A stretch of 64,000 nucleotides of DNA from Antedon bifida (taxonomy: Eukaryota > Echinodermata > Crinoidea > Comatulida > Antedonidae): the NCBI GenBank assembly GCA_963402885.1, contig OY727098.1, positions 4,521,001 to 4,585,000 of the forward strand. The letters are read 5' to 3'. Position numbers and translations under genes: made by a program. The notes beneath the pieces were generated by a model. The model saw only the letters and a list, made by a program, of their open reading frames with translations, was not told the origin of the DNA and made no database searches. Shown here piece by piece: positions 14,901-30,133 of the stretch. Every line of letters starts with the position of its first letter. The stretch's first letter is position 1.

Positions 14901-17407
14901 GATTTTTAAAAGTCCTAAAAACATGAGGTTTATTGTAAAGTACACAAAATATTCAATAAAAATTAGATTTCAAAACTTTGACGTATAAATATCCCATTGA
15001 TGGTAGAACTGTGGTTTGAAACATTACCTTTATTTGAGTCTTACCAGCAGCTCAGCCTAACATATTAAAAGCCAAAATCACAATGAAAAGACTAGCCTAG
15101 GGCAGGGTAGGTGGACAGGTCAATTGTGGACATCCTTGCGGCCATTCAAGATGACCATTCCATTATACAGTACAATAACCTTATAGTATCCACTCGGTTA
15201 TCATCACTAATAATCAGGTTTAAGTTTCAAATAAAATTCTTTTGGTAAATAACTGTTGATTGAGTTCACGCCTTGTGGACAGAAGAGTAGTGAGTGAGTG
15301 AGGTTTCTTGGACATCAAGTTTAGTCTTTAGTTACATCTAAGTAGAAGCTACCCCTGGTAGAAGTTTAATGCTGTATTTCTCAGAAATTGGCTATTCAAT
15401 CTATACTAACTTTATTAAAAAACAGAAAATAAATACTGTATATAGTAGGCTGCATGTCATTTAGTAGGCAGGTTTAATGTTAAAAAATGCAGAAATATTA
15501 CAATTATTTATGAATAAAATATGAACACAACAGAATGATATGACACATGGGGCTGGAAACCTGTAAAAAAAACATCCCAGCCAAGGAAAATCTACTGGTT
15601 TTTTTCTAAGGAAAATTGGAATTATATACAAACCAAAATAAAACAACCATAGTAAAGGCCAAAAAAATAAATAAATAAAAATGTTAGTTTTCCATCCCCC
15701 TCCTCAAATTTTCAAATTTTGGAACTTCATGGCTTCTTTTTACTACGTATTCATTCTCTTGTTGTGCATCAATAATATATCTAATATTAAAACCTCTAAT
15801 AATAAAAAAAAAAAAATACTGGACATGTATTGAAACGAACAATTATTTTTATTTTATTAATTTTTACTTGGCCTAATATAATAGTGAAAATGTAGGAAGA
15901 GAAAAATCATCTTGATATACTCAAATAATAAAGAAAGTTTTCTATTCAACCACAAAGGAAATGACACAGAATAAAAATTAATTAAATGTGGTTAATACTT
16001 TCAAAGGAGAGGTTGTCTTGCTGTTGAAGAAAAAAAGTTGTGATAGTTTAAAATGAATTTACTATCAGAGAGCAATAACTACACCTTGTTTGTACTGTAT
16101 GTACAGTAGGCCAGGGTTCTTATTAAGGCAGAGACACAAAGACAACAGTTATATTGATTTTGATCCTCTATTTTGTAAGTCTAGGCTAGAAATCCTAGGT
16201 ATTAAATGGTCTCTCCTATGGTCTCTTTATCTAAAATCTGAAGGCCTATTTTAAAAGAAGTTTTAAAAATGGTCCTGTTGCTACTTCCAATTATAATATT
16301 GGGGACCCCAATGGAATGCCATTATTGTGTTCGTTTTTAAAATGTATGAGTTTTACTTTACAGTATTCAATTTTTCAATTAATAATAATAATAATAATGT
16401 TCAGTCATCTAGTAGTACAATTATATCTTGTTGATATTTACAAGCCAAGTTTTCAGTTTCTGTATCATAATATTGTATATTACCCAAGAGGGAGATACTG
16501 TATCTCAAATCATATTCAATATCTTCATCACATTTGTCATATGCTTGAGTTTAATTCTAAAATATTAGAAAATAAACAGCCTACACAGGCAGTTATGGTC
16601 AGGGACATTTCGAGAATTCCTTATGGAGTTCTCAGATGGAAGGGGGGGGGCCCGCACGAAGGTCCTTCACAAGCGGATGGCATACAGTACTCCATATTCA
16701 GTGATAGTGGTTATGTTGCTAGGGGCGTCTTCCTACTAAAACATAGTTAAAATAATCATAAGAACTAACTTTCACTAACTTATTCTGAATATTCAATAAT
16801 TTATAGAATATTTTGTATTCTTATAACAAGAATCAACAAACTTGATTGGAAATTTCACGAGTACAGAATACAATATTCACAGATATGAGTTGATTAAAAG
16901 TTTGTAAGTTTGTACTCCAATCATGGCTGTTTATTATTATTCCTATGATGATTGGTATACCAATGCTCTTTGGTACTACCATTTACTAAGCTAGCTAGAC
17001 TTCTCTCTGATAATATTGAGAGCCCATCTCTAGTTTCTGCCTCCCCAGGGGTCACCATTAATTTGTTCTATATTTAGACGCTTGACTCAGCACACATCCC
17101 TTCAGGCTTTGTCATGAGGTCTTACGGGAACATTTGCCCTAATTTTTGTCCTACTGTTTAAAATATAGGCTTACAGTATATAGTAAGCCTATTGGAAATT
17201 TGAATAACCAAAGTAAAATGATGTGAACATACAATATACGCTGGTTGCGAGTGCTCAGGCAGTATTTTTGTATGCACAATGTTTTTACGGATTTTCATGT
17301 GATGCCTGACATAATTATCCGAGTGTGTTACAGTGGGATGGTCGAGTGCATTAATGTTCTCCATAGCAAATTTTAAAAAATGCTCTGAAAATTATTACGT
17401 AATGAAT

Positions 17408-17640
17408 GATTTGGAGTGGAGTTGTGGCTTGGTGGTTATGATGCTTGGCTACCACTCCAAGGGTACTGGGTTTAAGTCCCGTCACATGTCAGGATTTTTC
17501 CTAAGTAAGTTTCTTGTAATAAGACTTTGTTTATGTAGAGCATCTTGTGTATATGTTTGTCTTGTGAACCTCTGAGGGTCCCTAATGATCAGCAATTACT
17601 GGATGGATCACCCTCATTAAATGTGGTAAAAATTACAGAA
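17408..17640 (+). mobile_element. tRNA-derived SINE with LINE-like tail
   Basis: The head has an A-box-like segment (GTGGCTTGGTGGTTATGATG) and a B box (GGGTTTAAGTCCC) about 30 bp later. The 3' part (GAGGGTCCCTAATGATCAGC then a GGATGGATCACC block) also occurs without the tRNA head at 52860-52950 and 62100-62190. A related head occurs at 42532-42690. This is the usual architecture of a SINE that borrows the tail of a partner LINE for reverse transcription. Confidence 0.8.
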
Positions 17641-18638
17641 TATATCAGGACAGAAGATGTCCCAAATTTGTTCCGTTTAATTTGTGTGAACCGGGTACAT
17701 AAAGGCACACTGGGATTAGCCAGTAATTTCCTATCACTGAGTGTAATCTAATATAATATGACTCAATAATTAGGACATCATAGAAATAATGATGGAATTT
17801 GTATACAAAATGACAGGGTTAACTTGCTCCTTCCTGATACTTGTAGGTCAAAATAAGAATATATATTTTAAGCAACTGCAGTTTGCAGCTCAAGGTTTGA
17901 TGATTAATTTAATGACTGGATTATGATAGAAAGGCCCACTAGTTATTTATAAGCAATAAAAAAATAAATAAAAAATATAATTCTGCTAATTTACAGGTAT
18001 ATTTTAAACAGTAAAATATGATTTTAAAGCAGTGGTCCCTAAAGAATGAACCAGTCCTAAAAAAACCAAGGACCACTGAATTGTTATATAGTAATAGAAA
18101 CTGGTGACAGAAACTATACCTGACTATACCATTATCTGACAGGGGTGAGTATATTTATATGTTAAAGTTCTTCTTTTCATAATGTGTTCTTCTCTTCGGA
18201 GAGAGAGGCTATTGTTGGTTTAGTAGGCAAGAAAAAGACCTATAAATTCAAACTAAAAACTGAGCAATATAGGTATTGTACAAAAAAAATAATAAAATAT
18301 AAAATAAATTATTAATAAAGTTTTTGTTTTCTCTTTTAATAATTTTTATTTTCATTTTTTCTTTTGACAGAATGATTTACTTTCATTCAATTTAGATAAA
18401 ATTATAAAGTATATAAGCTCTTATAAATGCTAGGATCAAAAAACTATTTGACAGCCAAGTACTAATCCTATTTTTTTCAATTCAGGTCCCTGGAACTGAC
18501 ACACTAAAGCACACCTACAAATAATTTTGAAACTTACTACATTAAACCAATTTGTATTTGTCAAAAAAATGCAAGGGGAGGAGAAAAATAGATTGGGACA
18601 AGCAATACCATACGCTGTTAAAGTTAAAGTAGCAGAAT

Positions 18639-18644
18639 TTTATT
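18639..18644 (-). terminator. Polyadenylation signal AATAAA
   Basis: A canonical AATAAA on the minus strand lies 18 bp past the TAA that ends the reading frame at 18662. It supports this frame being a real 3'-terminal exon. Confidence 0.5.
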
Positions 18645-18661
18645 AATTTAAAATCCATTCA

Positions 18662-21137
18662 TTAATGCCGATTTTTTAAAAGAATGTCCATCCCAATGTT
18701 ATTAAATATGAAAAAATTGTAATACTTCTGTCCAATCATACAGTCATAACAAGTTTCAATGCGATAGACAGCATTTTGTCGCCATTCTGGAACCGTGCCA
18801 ATGCGCTCCATCTGATCAGCGTGATTCATCCAATATTCATAACGGGATAGGGAAAAAAAGTTAATTAACTATACAGAGGGTTAGTGAAATATTGTACAAA
18901 TGATACACGGTTTATAAACAGGGATGCGATAGTGAGATTTAAAAGATAAAGCTGGTTGAACCCAACTAAACCAGTCTGTTGAATCATGAATTACACATTT
19001 ATATTTTGACATGTAATGCCACATTTTGTTTCAAATTCAGCACAGAGTGTTAAAAAGTGAATTACATGATGAGAAATAAAGGCATCATTTCTTAAAACTA
19101 GATAGGTACTGACATTGTTTATCAAGTATTCGAACTAAGAACTCTGTGTGATAATTACCAGCATGTTACAACACATAAAACACTAACATATTGAAAGATT
19201 TAAATATGAGGTTTAGTAATTTTTAGTTGTGACTCTACAGCTCACTATATCAGTCGGTTGGTTGGTTGATCGGTCGGTCGGTAGGTAAACACTAACTCAA
19301 ATTTGAGCACGCAACTACAGCCATATGTATGGCCTCGTTCTTAATAGTGGCATAGACAATTATTTTGGGACATTTAAAAGGCCTATAAACTACGCTAATC
19401 TTCAAATATGACAATAAAGGTGAAATTTTAAATCTAATCTTTTAACATGAGTATATCCATGTATAAATTACTGGATAAAAACAGTCAATAAACACACGTA
19501 TTATCATCACTCTGACATTCACAAACTGTGATTGCTTCATAATCACCTCTTCATGATTTTTATTGACCATTGATGACGAAGCTTGAATAAATAAGCTATA
19601 ATTCTTGTCTTAAATTGTAATAAATAATCTGTGTCTTTCTATTCAAATCTATCTAGCTATTATTTTACATTTAAAATACACAAATCGAACCATAGTCGGA
19701 TGGTGATAGGGGTGTTTAATTAATGTGTTTTTGAGTAAGCAGTAGCACTTTTCTTGGTTTATCCAGGTAAGTTAAGCATGAAATAGACTATTGAATATAG
19801 TGGCAGATTCATGATTTTGAAATGAGAGGGGGTTGGGATGGGGTGCCTAGGACTTAATAATTGTAAAATTCAGTAATGAACTTATATTCTATCTTTGCAT
19901 TGTATGTAATCTTCTAGGACCATATCACTCTATTAGTAAGGTACATTACTGTTATTCGATATCATGGCTACTACAACACTGGGGTAGCCAGAACAGCCAG
20001 CCAGCTGGTTTAAATGTGTGTGTCATATCTCAGCAAGATGCCTTGTTCAAGATGACAACAAAATATTTCTGGCGCCAACATCTTATATTCAGTATAATAT
20101 ATTACAAAACATAAATTAATAAAACCGCAAAAATATCTCTTTTTGTCTTGTAGTTTGGTTCAGTAGTAAAACTGACTATAAAATCAAATAAGACATTGGA
20201 AGAAGGAAACAGTTTAGGTCCAGAAATATTGCATGTATAGCAAGTTGTCAATAGCTGCTGACTTTAGTCAACTTGGACCTGGAATAATTCTAGTCTTGTT
20301 ATATATTATACACTACAACTCATTGGGCTGGTAGGGGTAGATTTTACTAGCTCACATAATCTTGACATTTAAACCTACTTGCAATTGATAAATAAAAAAG
20401 GTGGATATAACTAGAGGTTATTTTTAAAAAGAAATAATATTAAGTAAATCGTTTCTATGTGTTACCATAATGTTAAAATCACATCTCTTTTATTATAATA
20501 CTAATATAAATATACCTACTATAGTAAGTAATATAGTAGGCCTACTATATTCTATGCAACAATAAATAATAGACATTCTTATATAAATCTATCAAATCAC
20601 CAAGAATGTTGAAAAGGATTTATAGCATTAAAGGGGATCATTAGGACACAGCTTTAATTCTTTATTATTTTCATTTGTGTTGAGTTCATTTACACAGTAG
20701 TATTATTGTGATTTGGTAATCTGGTTATCAACCTCTCACTAATCTAACCTTGAAAAAGTGTTGTTGTGAGTTTGTGTAAGGGGTTACAAACCTGGTCCAC
20801 CCAGTGTATGCACTGACAGTGACATACAGCTGAGGAGATTGCTTTCCTTTCCTCCCGGTATTTAAGAATATAAATTAATTTAAAGACAGATTCCTAGCCG
20901 TATGCCTTTAGCACTTACAGTATGATGCGTTTCCTTTCCGCCAGGGGGCTCACTCTTAAATACTTTCCATACAGGTGGATGCTGCATTTCTTCTTCAAAT
21001 AAGCTAACCCGATCTTGACAAGAATCGAAAACAAATTTGTGTGAAAGGAATTCCAGCAAAGGGTACTCCTCCTCTCCAACAGCATGATTAACTAACTCTT
21101 TTCTATTTTGATTAGAAGAATAAAATGTAACAACCAT
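18662..21137 (-). CDS. Unrecognised two-exon gene, about 141 aa
   Basis: Exon 1 is 21137-20919 (73 codons), exon 2 is 18868-18662 (68 codons plus TAA). Exon 1 ends at a strong donor (ACT|GTAAGT). Exon 2 follows an acceptor CTCTGTATAG with a CTAAC branch-like motif about 20 bp upstream. Both junctions are phase 0, so the frame runs through. An in-frame TAA lies 33 bp upstream of the ATG, and AATAAA follows the stop. The predicted protein is small, soluble, has no signal peptide or membrane segment, and is rich in Glu, His, Tyr and Trp. Stretches such as KSEPPGGKETHHT and ERIGTVPEWRQNAVYRIETC look protein-like, not random. I do not recognise the family and propose no function. Further small internal exons in the 2-kb intron cannot be excluded, nor can exon 2 belong to another transcript. 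Confidence 0.5.
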
Positions 21138-21339
21138 TGCACACTGTCCTCCCTTTCCTCTTTCGTCTTAATCAAGATGGATTTGGAGTTTTGTAAGAGA
21201 ATAGTTGCAAGGGAATAATCATGTGGATACGCCTTGATAATAATCTAGGAGTTACAAAGTTATGTTTATAAAATATGCACATATTCTTGCTACAGATACT
21301 GTACTTCTTCAAATACTCAAAAGCTGCTTTCACTTTACA

Positions 21340-21500
21340 AATCTGTCTACACTATCAAACTTATGTGACAAAAAAAAGTGATATGCCCATATATGGACAT
21401 GATGATGTTATATCACTACCGTATTTGGCCATATTACTACCATATTTGGGTACATCACACTTTTTTTGTCAAACTAGGTGACAGTGTAGACAGAGACTTA
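21340..21500. mobile_element. Foldback MITE copy
   Basis: It has the TIRs ATCTGTCTACACTATCAAAC at left and, at right, a GTGTAGACAGAGACTTA end. The same inner words (ATATATGGACATGATGATGT, CACTACCATATTT) occur as in the other copies. It lies just upstream of the unrecognised two-exon gene and accounts for part of the open frame on the plus strand here. Confidence 0.8.
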
Positions 21501-21904
21501 GAGATATTAGTATGAATTATTGTATCAGCTTTTCAAGTATTATTACATTATCAAGTTAAAATAATATTGTAGTTAATCATTATTTGATTTACAATTACAA
21601 TTTACAATCAAATTCATTTCAAATATTGCGTTATCATCATTACCTAATGGACACCATGATAACGCAATATACCAAAGTTGTACAAAGTATGTACATTCCA
21701 ATTGGTCAGCAGTCCAACAATCACTCAGGTAGACTGGACAATAAGGCACCGCACTATTTGTCTACATTCAGTTTATCTGAACAAGTAAGTATTTTATCTG
21801 TTAATTAATCAGTGCTAAGGTGCCGACAGGACTGAAACAAACAATACCATTTTTATGATGAACCTTTGATTTTGAAGCATATTCCATAAACTTAAATGAA
21901 AACT

Positions 21905-22063
21905 TAAGCTCTGTCTACACTATCAAACTTTATGTTACACAAAAATGTGCCCATATATGGACATAATGATGTCATATCACTACCATATTTAAGCATATCA
22001 CTACCATATTCGGGCACATCACATTTTTTTTCACATAAAGTTTGATGGTATAGACAGAGCTTT
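21905..22063. mobile_element. Foldback MITE copy
   Basis: TIRs are TAAGCTCTGTCTACACTATC at left and an inverted right end ending TAGACAGAGCTTTA. The A/T flanks just outside the TIRs do not give a clear target-site duplication. It lies only about 400 bp from the copy at 21340-21500 in the same orientation. Confidence 0.8.
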
Positions 22064-23379
22064 AAAATTGAAAAGGGTAGTTCATCCTATTCATTTGCTC
22101 AAAAATAAAACTAATGTTGACCATTTAGGTATTTCTTAAAATAGAAAAAAAAAAACAAATGAAAAGTGAAATAAAGTGATGCTATTAATTGTGGTTGAAT
22201 ATGAATACTGTGTAGGTAATGATTTTGAACATGCTTTTCATCATACACTTCCTTCGTATGACTGAGTCAGATTCACCCTAGTTCTTGTCAATCATATTTT
22301 GATTGATAACACAAAAAATCTCCTTATAGCAGTTTATGATAAAAACACTACAAATCAAGTTAACATTTATCTAAGATTACATATTTACCAGTTGATAAAA
22401 GCTGACATTTGAAAGCAATCTGTCTCGGTAAAAGTTTTAATATTACTGTTGGAAAATATTGATACTGTATAATAAAATGATTGCTCATATCAAAGAATAA
22501 CATACTCTTTTTTAATAAAAAAAAAATTGTTAAAAAAAAATTAATCATTTATATATGTGATCAACAAAACAATAATGTAAAACAAACAAAAATAGAATGG
22601 ATTGGTCCGGTCAGTAAAAAGATTACTACAATCAACTCTCCCAAAACCAGATTTTTATTGGGGTTCAAAAGGTCTCAAATTAATTTTTATCATTAAAAAC
22701 ACACTCCGAATACCAGGATTTCCAGAAAACCAGACATATTAAGCCAGCCCAAAGGTGTCCGGTATGGGGAAGAGTTGACTGTATAACTTCAAGAATCAGT
22801 CATCAAAAATACACACGCCTTGTAATCCACCCAAACTGATATCATCAAGTTCAACAGACTGAAATGCATTTTTGTTTCAAAGATGCTTTTTATATTTCAA
22901 GAAGATGTTTTTAACGTTGACATATATTATTATTCAAATTTTGATGACTTACCTACGTTTTATTTTCTTGATAAAATCTCCTTTGGTGTACTAAATTTTG
23001 AAAGTTGATTTATCTAAGGTGTTTTTACAGTAACTGAACTGTGAAATTTACTTGCATGCTTGATAGGAAATGTTCCTGATAAATTGAAAAACAAGTTTAA
23101 ATTGGCAATTTGTTAGATATGATTCAGCGAATTTACTGAATTGGTTTTTACACTTAGTTTACAAGAAATAACGAGGGAATGAATGGAATGCCATGAAGAA
23201 ATGTTCACAAAGAAATTGTAACAAAATAATAAAGAAGCAACAAATCCTCCATAATTAGCCTAACTAAAGGATGGAATAAAATCATACATGTCAAGTTTGA
23301 GATTGCTACTTGCTAGACCAGCTAATTGAAATTTCCCAAATATGAAAAATTGAAAGTCAACTCACAACCCACTATCATC
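22064..23379. other. No gene seen
   Basis: AT-rich sequence with short chance frames and poly-A/T runs. I see no exon, RNA gene or recognisable repeat. Confidence 0.5.
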
Positions 23380-23745
23380 CACCATGGGTAGGCCTAGGCC
23401 TACTCCAAAAAAGGCGCCTGTCTCATGACATCAGTGTCAGTGACAGTGTAGGCCTAGCCCTAGTTGTATTCTATTTATTTTTATGCTACCCTCCCTACTA
23501 GGCTTACCACATAGTACAGTAGGTATGGCCTAGGCTAGACTAGCTTCTTTCTAGACCAAGGTCTGGGCCTAGGGTTAGAGGGCCTACCTTTTAGTAAGTA
23601 GGCCTAGGACTAGTAGAGGGGCCTAGGCCTAGGCCTAGCTAGGCTAGGCCTAGGCTAATTATAATTTAATCACCATTACACTACAGTAGCCTAGGCCTAA
23701 CCTACAGTAATAATGTAATATTATTATAGTCTAGCCTAGCTGATC
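23380..23745. repeat. TAGGCC/GGCCTA-rich tract upstream of macroH2A
   Basis: The palindromic words TAGGCCTA, CCTAGG and GCCTAGGC recur densely for about 350 bp, with the most compact part at 23600-23660. It is not a clean tandem array. Similar but smaller clusters sit next to the 5' ends of TXNDC15 (33235-33290), GMCL1 (54470-54490) and PP2A-C (63580-64000). Confidence 0.8.
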
Positions 23746-24079
23746 TCTGTGTAAGGTAAGTAATCCAGCTATTTTTCTTAAATGTTATCAAATTATGTTC
23801 TACCTCATTTCATTGTATAAAAAGAATACTTACTTGTATTCTTACAGGTGGCTAGACAGGTGGGTGGCACTGGTACAAAAATAAAAGTTTTTGCTGAACA
23901 TTATAGTCTGCTCTCTGAAAGTACGCAAACTAACTTTACACCACCCCCTTTAAAGTTAATACACGTTGAGGGCGCCATATCATTTAAAACAATTATCACA
24001 ATATTACCAATTAACAACAATATCGCGACTAAATCAATAATTTCTTTCTTTTTTATCATTTTAAAATTGATATCTTAAA

Positions 24080-24411
24080 TATTACGTATTGTAAAGCATA
24101 ATAATTACTTAGTAGCATGTATTAATTGTAAGTTTGCTGTAAAATTCTGAGTATGCATTGCCGATTGTATCGCGCGCTCAGCTAGCTACTAACTACTACT
24201 GGTGTAGTATATAGTAGAGGGGGAAAGAGCACCTCTTGGATTTTTATTTTTATTTCCTTCCCAGGTCATTGTTGTGTTTTGCTGAGCTGCTTTGTCTTCT
24301 GAGCGAGCTGCCCTTTTTCTTTTGCAGGAGCTAAACAAGCATAAAAGCTAAGGTGATTAAGCGTGTTTTAGTTAAAAATAGGCTAAAAAGGAGAAGATAA
24401 TATTGTTCAAC
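24080..24411 (+). promoter_or_regulatory. Probable macroH2A promoter and 5' UTR
   Basis: The 330 bp before the macroH2A ATG include a CpG-bearing segment (TATCGCGCGCTCAGC near 24168), a pyrimidine-rich stretch and a TTTTGCAG acceptor-like site at about 24320 that may end a short 5' UTR intron. No TATA box at a convincing distance is seen. Placement is inferred from the start codon. Confidence 0.4.
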
Positions 24412-28094
<3,683 letters not shown>

Positions 28095-28267
28095 ACTCAT
28101 TTTTATATTATATAAATGTTACAATGAATTTGCATTCTTCAGTAAAACAATTAGAAAGCGTTTGTTTCAGGATGGTAGATGAAAGAGATAGTTATTTAGC
28201 AGATAGAAGGTAAATTCATGGTCTATTAAATTACTATCTTTTTCATCTACCGTTCAGAAATGAAAGC

Positions 28268-28620
28268 TTAAAGATGTATTGTCCCCCTGAAAAATATTTT
28301 TACAATTTTTTTTTGTTAAATATGTCATTTTAATGTCACATAATAGTTATTGACTTCGACCAAAAATTGGATAAAAAAAAAATTTATTTACCTGAAAAAA
28401 ATGAAATTTAAAGCAAAAAATGGTCAAATTGGCTGCCAGCCAATGGATTTTTGGTTGAATTTAACCATTTATTATGTTATTTTATAAGTGAAAACATTAT
28501 TTTTTCCGTTTTTTTTTCTATGGAAGTTATTAACTTTATTAAAACTACAAAACAACCTATTCAAAGTCTGATTTAATTAATCTTCATTTTTCATGTTTTT
28601 GGGGGACAATACATCTTTAA
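28268..28620. mobile_element. TTAA-flanked MITE, full copy
   Basis: The element (28272-28616) is flanked by TTAA on both sides and has inverted ends AGATGTATTGTCCCCC at left and GGGGGACAATACATCT at right. TTAA targets are used by piggyBac and Kolobok transposases. There is no coding capacity. It lies in the macroH2A 3' UTR about 175 bp past the stop. Related copies are at 55023-55318 and 62605-62727. Confidence 0.85.
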
Positions 28621-29179
28621 CACTATCTATTCAGGGAAAGAGTTAAAAAAAGTCAAGTAAACATATTAGTAGAATACAGGGATTTGTTTTACTTTAAACA
28701 TTAATTCGTTTTATATTTTGAAATATAATTTATAGAAAATTTTCTTAACAGTAATTATCATAGTTTATTGATTTTATGTTTTGTATTTTTGTAGTTATTT
28801 TATTTTGCATTTCAATTAGTGAGAATTTTATTTACTTTATAGTTTAATTAGTTACTATATATTTACAGTCTAAATGTGAGGATTTTTGTGAAAAGCATTA
28901 AATTAATTATAAGAAATATAAAATATATTATAGGATTAGATGTATGTTTATGTTTGTTCTGGATAAGAGTTATTTAATACTTTTACCGTACCAGTTATTA
29001 TTTTATTGTGCATCATGTAGAAAGTGTTTTATTTACCTTTAACGGTAAAAAGGCATCGAAGTAAATGAAAACCAATTAATGTGCGTCTACTTGCATGCAA
29101 TTTATATTACACCATGTGTAGTAGTAAAGAATATTTAAACAAAATGTCTGTTTTCCAATCAGTTTAATTTAGTTGTCCC

Positions 29180-29332
29180 GATCAATTTAGCCAGATAAAT
29201 GTATAGCAAGTTAGACCTTTCCAATCATGAGATCAATTTAGCCAGATAAATGTATAGCAAGTTAGACCTTTCCAATCATGAGATCAATTTAGCCAGATAA
29301 ATGTATAGCAAGTTAGACCTTTCCAACCATGA
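29180..29332. repeat. Tandem repeat, 51-bp unit x 3
   Basis: Three nearly identical 51-bp units start at 29180, 29231 and 29282 (unit begins GATCAATTTAGCCAGATAAA). The third differs at one base seen by eye. It lies in the macroH2A 3' UTR, so copy-number changes would change transcript length. Confidence 0.95.
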
Positions 29333-29540
29333 TACTGTAGACAGCACATTGTAACTAAATTGTAGTTTAGGTCAAAGTTCAAAGCAACTTTTAATATGCC
29401 AACAACTTATTTTGCCATTTTCTTTTCTTATATATGTAGTAAATGTTTTTTTAGAATTGACACTTGCACTCTATTTGCCAAAATACTGAATTGCCTTTTA
29501 CCCTTTAAACTTTTTTATTGTAAACACAATGTGATTGTGA

Positions 29541-29546
29541 AATAAA
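29541..29546 (+). terminator. Likely macroH2A polyadenylation signal
   Basis: AATAAA about 1.45 kb past the stop, after the TTAA MITE and the 51-bp repeats and just before a foldback MITE. Other AATAAA hexamers at 29997-30002 and 30008-30013 are alternatives. Confidence 0.45.
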
Positions 29547-29587
29547 CCATTTTTGTACACACTGAAAAACCTGTGTTGTTAAATTGA

Positions 29588-29701
29588 AACTCTGCCTACA
29601 CTATCAAACTAGAAAATATGGTAGTAATATGACATTGTGTCCATATATGGGCACATCACATTTTTTTTCACAAAAATTTTGATAATGTAGACAGAGCTTT
29701 A
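29588..29701. mobile_element. Foldback MITE copy, short
   Basis: It has the family ends (ACTCTGCCTACACTATCAAA at left, AATGTAGACAGAGCTTTA at right) with a shortened interior containing CATATATGGGCACATCACA. Confidence 0.75.
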
Positions 29702-30133
29702 GATACAGTAGCACATTTAAGACATAAACAAAAAATGGGATAGAACATAATTTTTTACTGCTAATGCCATTGTATTAAGGGTAGAAAAAAAGGGGAAGTA
29801 TATGTTTTAACACTATGGTCCTCCTATTCAGTGAGACATTATTGAGTCCTGAAAGTGTTATTTTAATTACTAGGGATTCTACTGTATTCTCTTAGGCCAT
29901 TTAAAAACAAATACAACCACCCATCTTATCAACTATCAACAAATATAATTGGCAACGGCCCATAATATATGAATGTTAAATTATTCTGAAACTTGAAATA
30001 AATTCATAATAAAAGTGTGTGACAAAATAATTAGAATGTTTTTTTATTCATAAATTATCATCATTGCATGGAAGTAAAGTGGATATTCTGTCTACTTATT
30101 TATTGTACTAGCACACAGTGGAATGCAATATTA

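Larger units (their letters stand above)
1..18638. other. Gene-poor AT-rich stretch with scattered repeats
   Basis: I find no gene I can defend in this 18.6 kb apart from one weak exon candidate at 11795-11937. Open frames are short, rich in Phe/Leu/Ile/Tyr/Lys/Asn codons, have no neighbouring exons and overlap repeats, so they look like chance. A slightly more GC-rich patch at 4950-5170 is open on both strands but resembles nothing I know. Other patches of near-normal composition (6820-6960, 7170-7400, 16600-16745, 17030-17130) have stops in all frames after 20-45 codons. The recognisable contents are the MITEs, SINEs, LINE tail and 23-bp tandem repeat listed separately. The region could be intergenic or a long intron. 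Confidence 0.6.

Noticed and set aside
16316-16750. 144-codon open frame on the plus strand
   Set aside because: Includes an (AAT)n microsatellite and a poly-G run, has no splice context and no domain; composition is that of translated AT-rich DNA.
23600-23660. Telomere-like repeat
   Set aside because: TAGGCC words are palindromic and irregular; not a directional TTAGGG or TTAGGC array.
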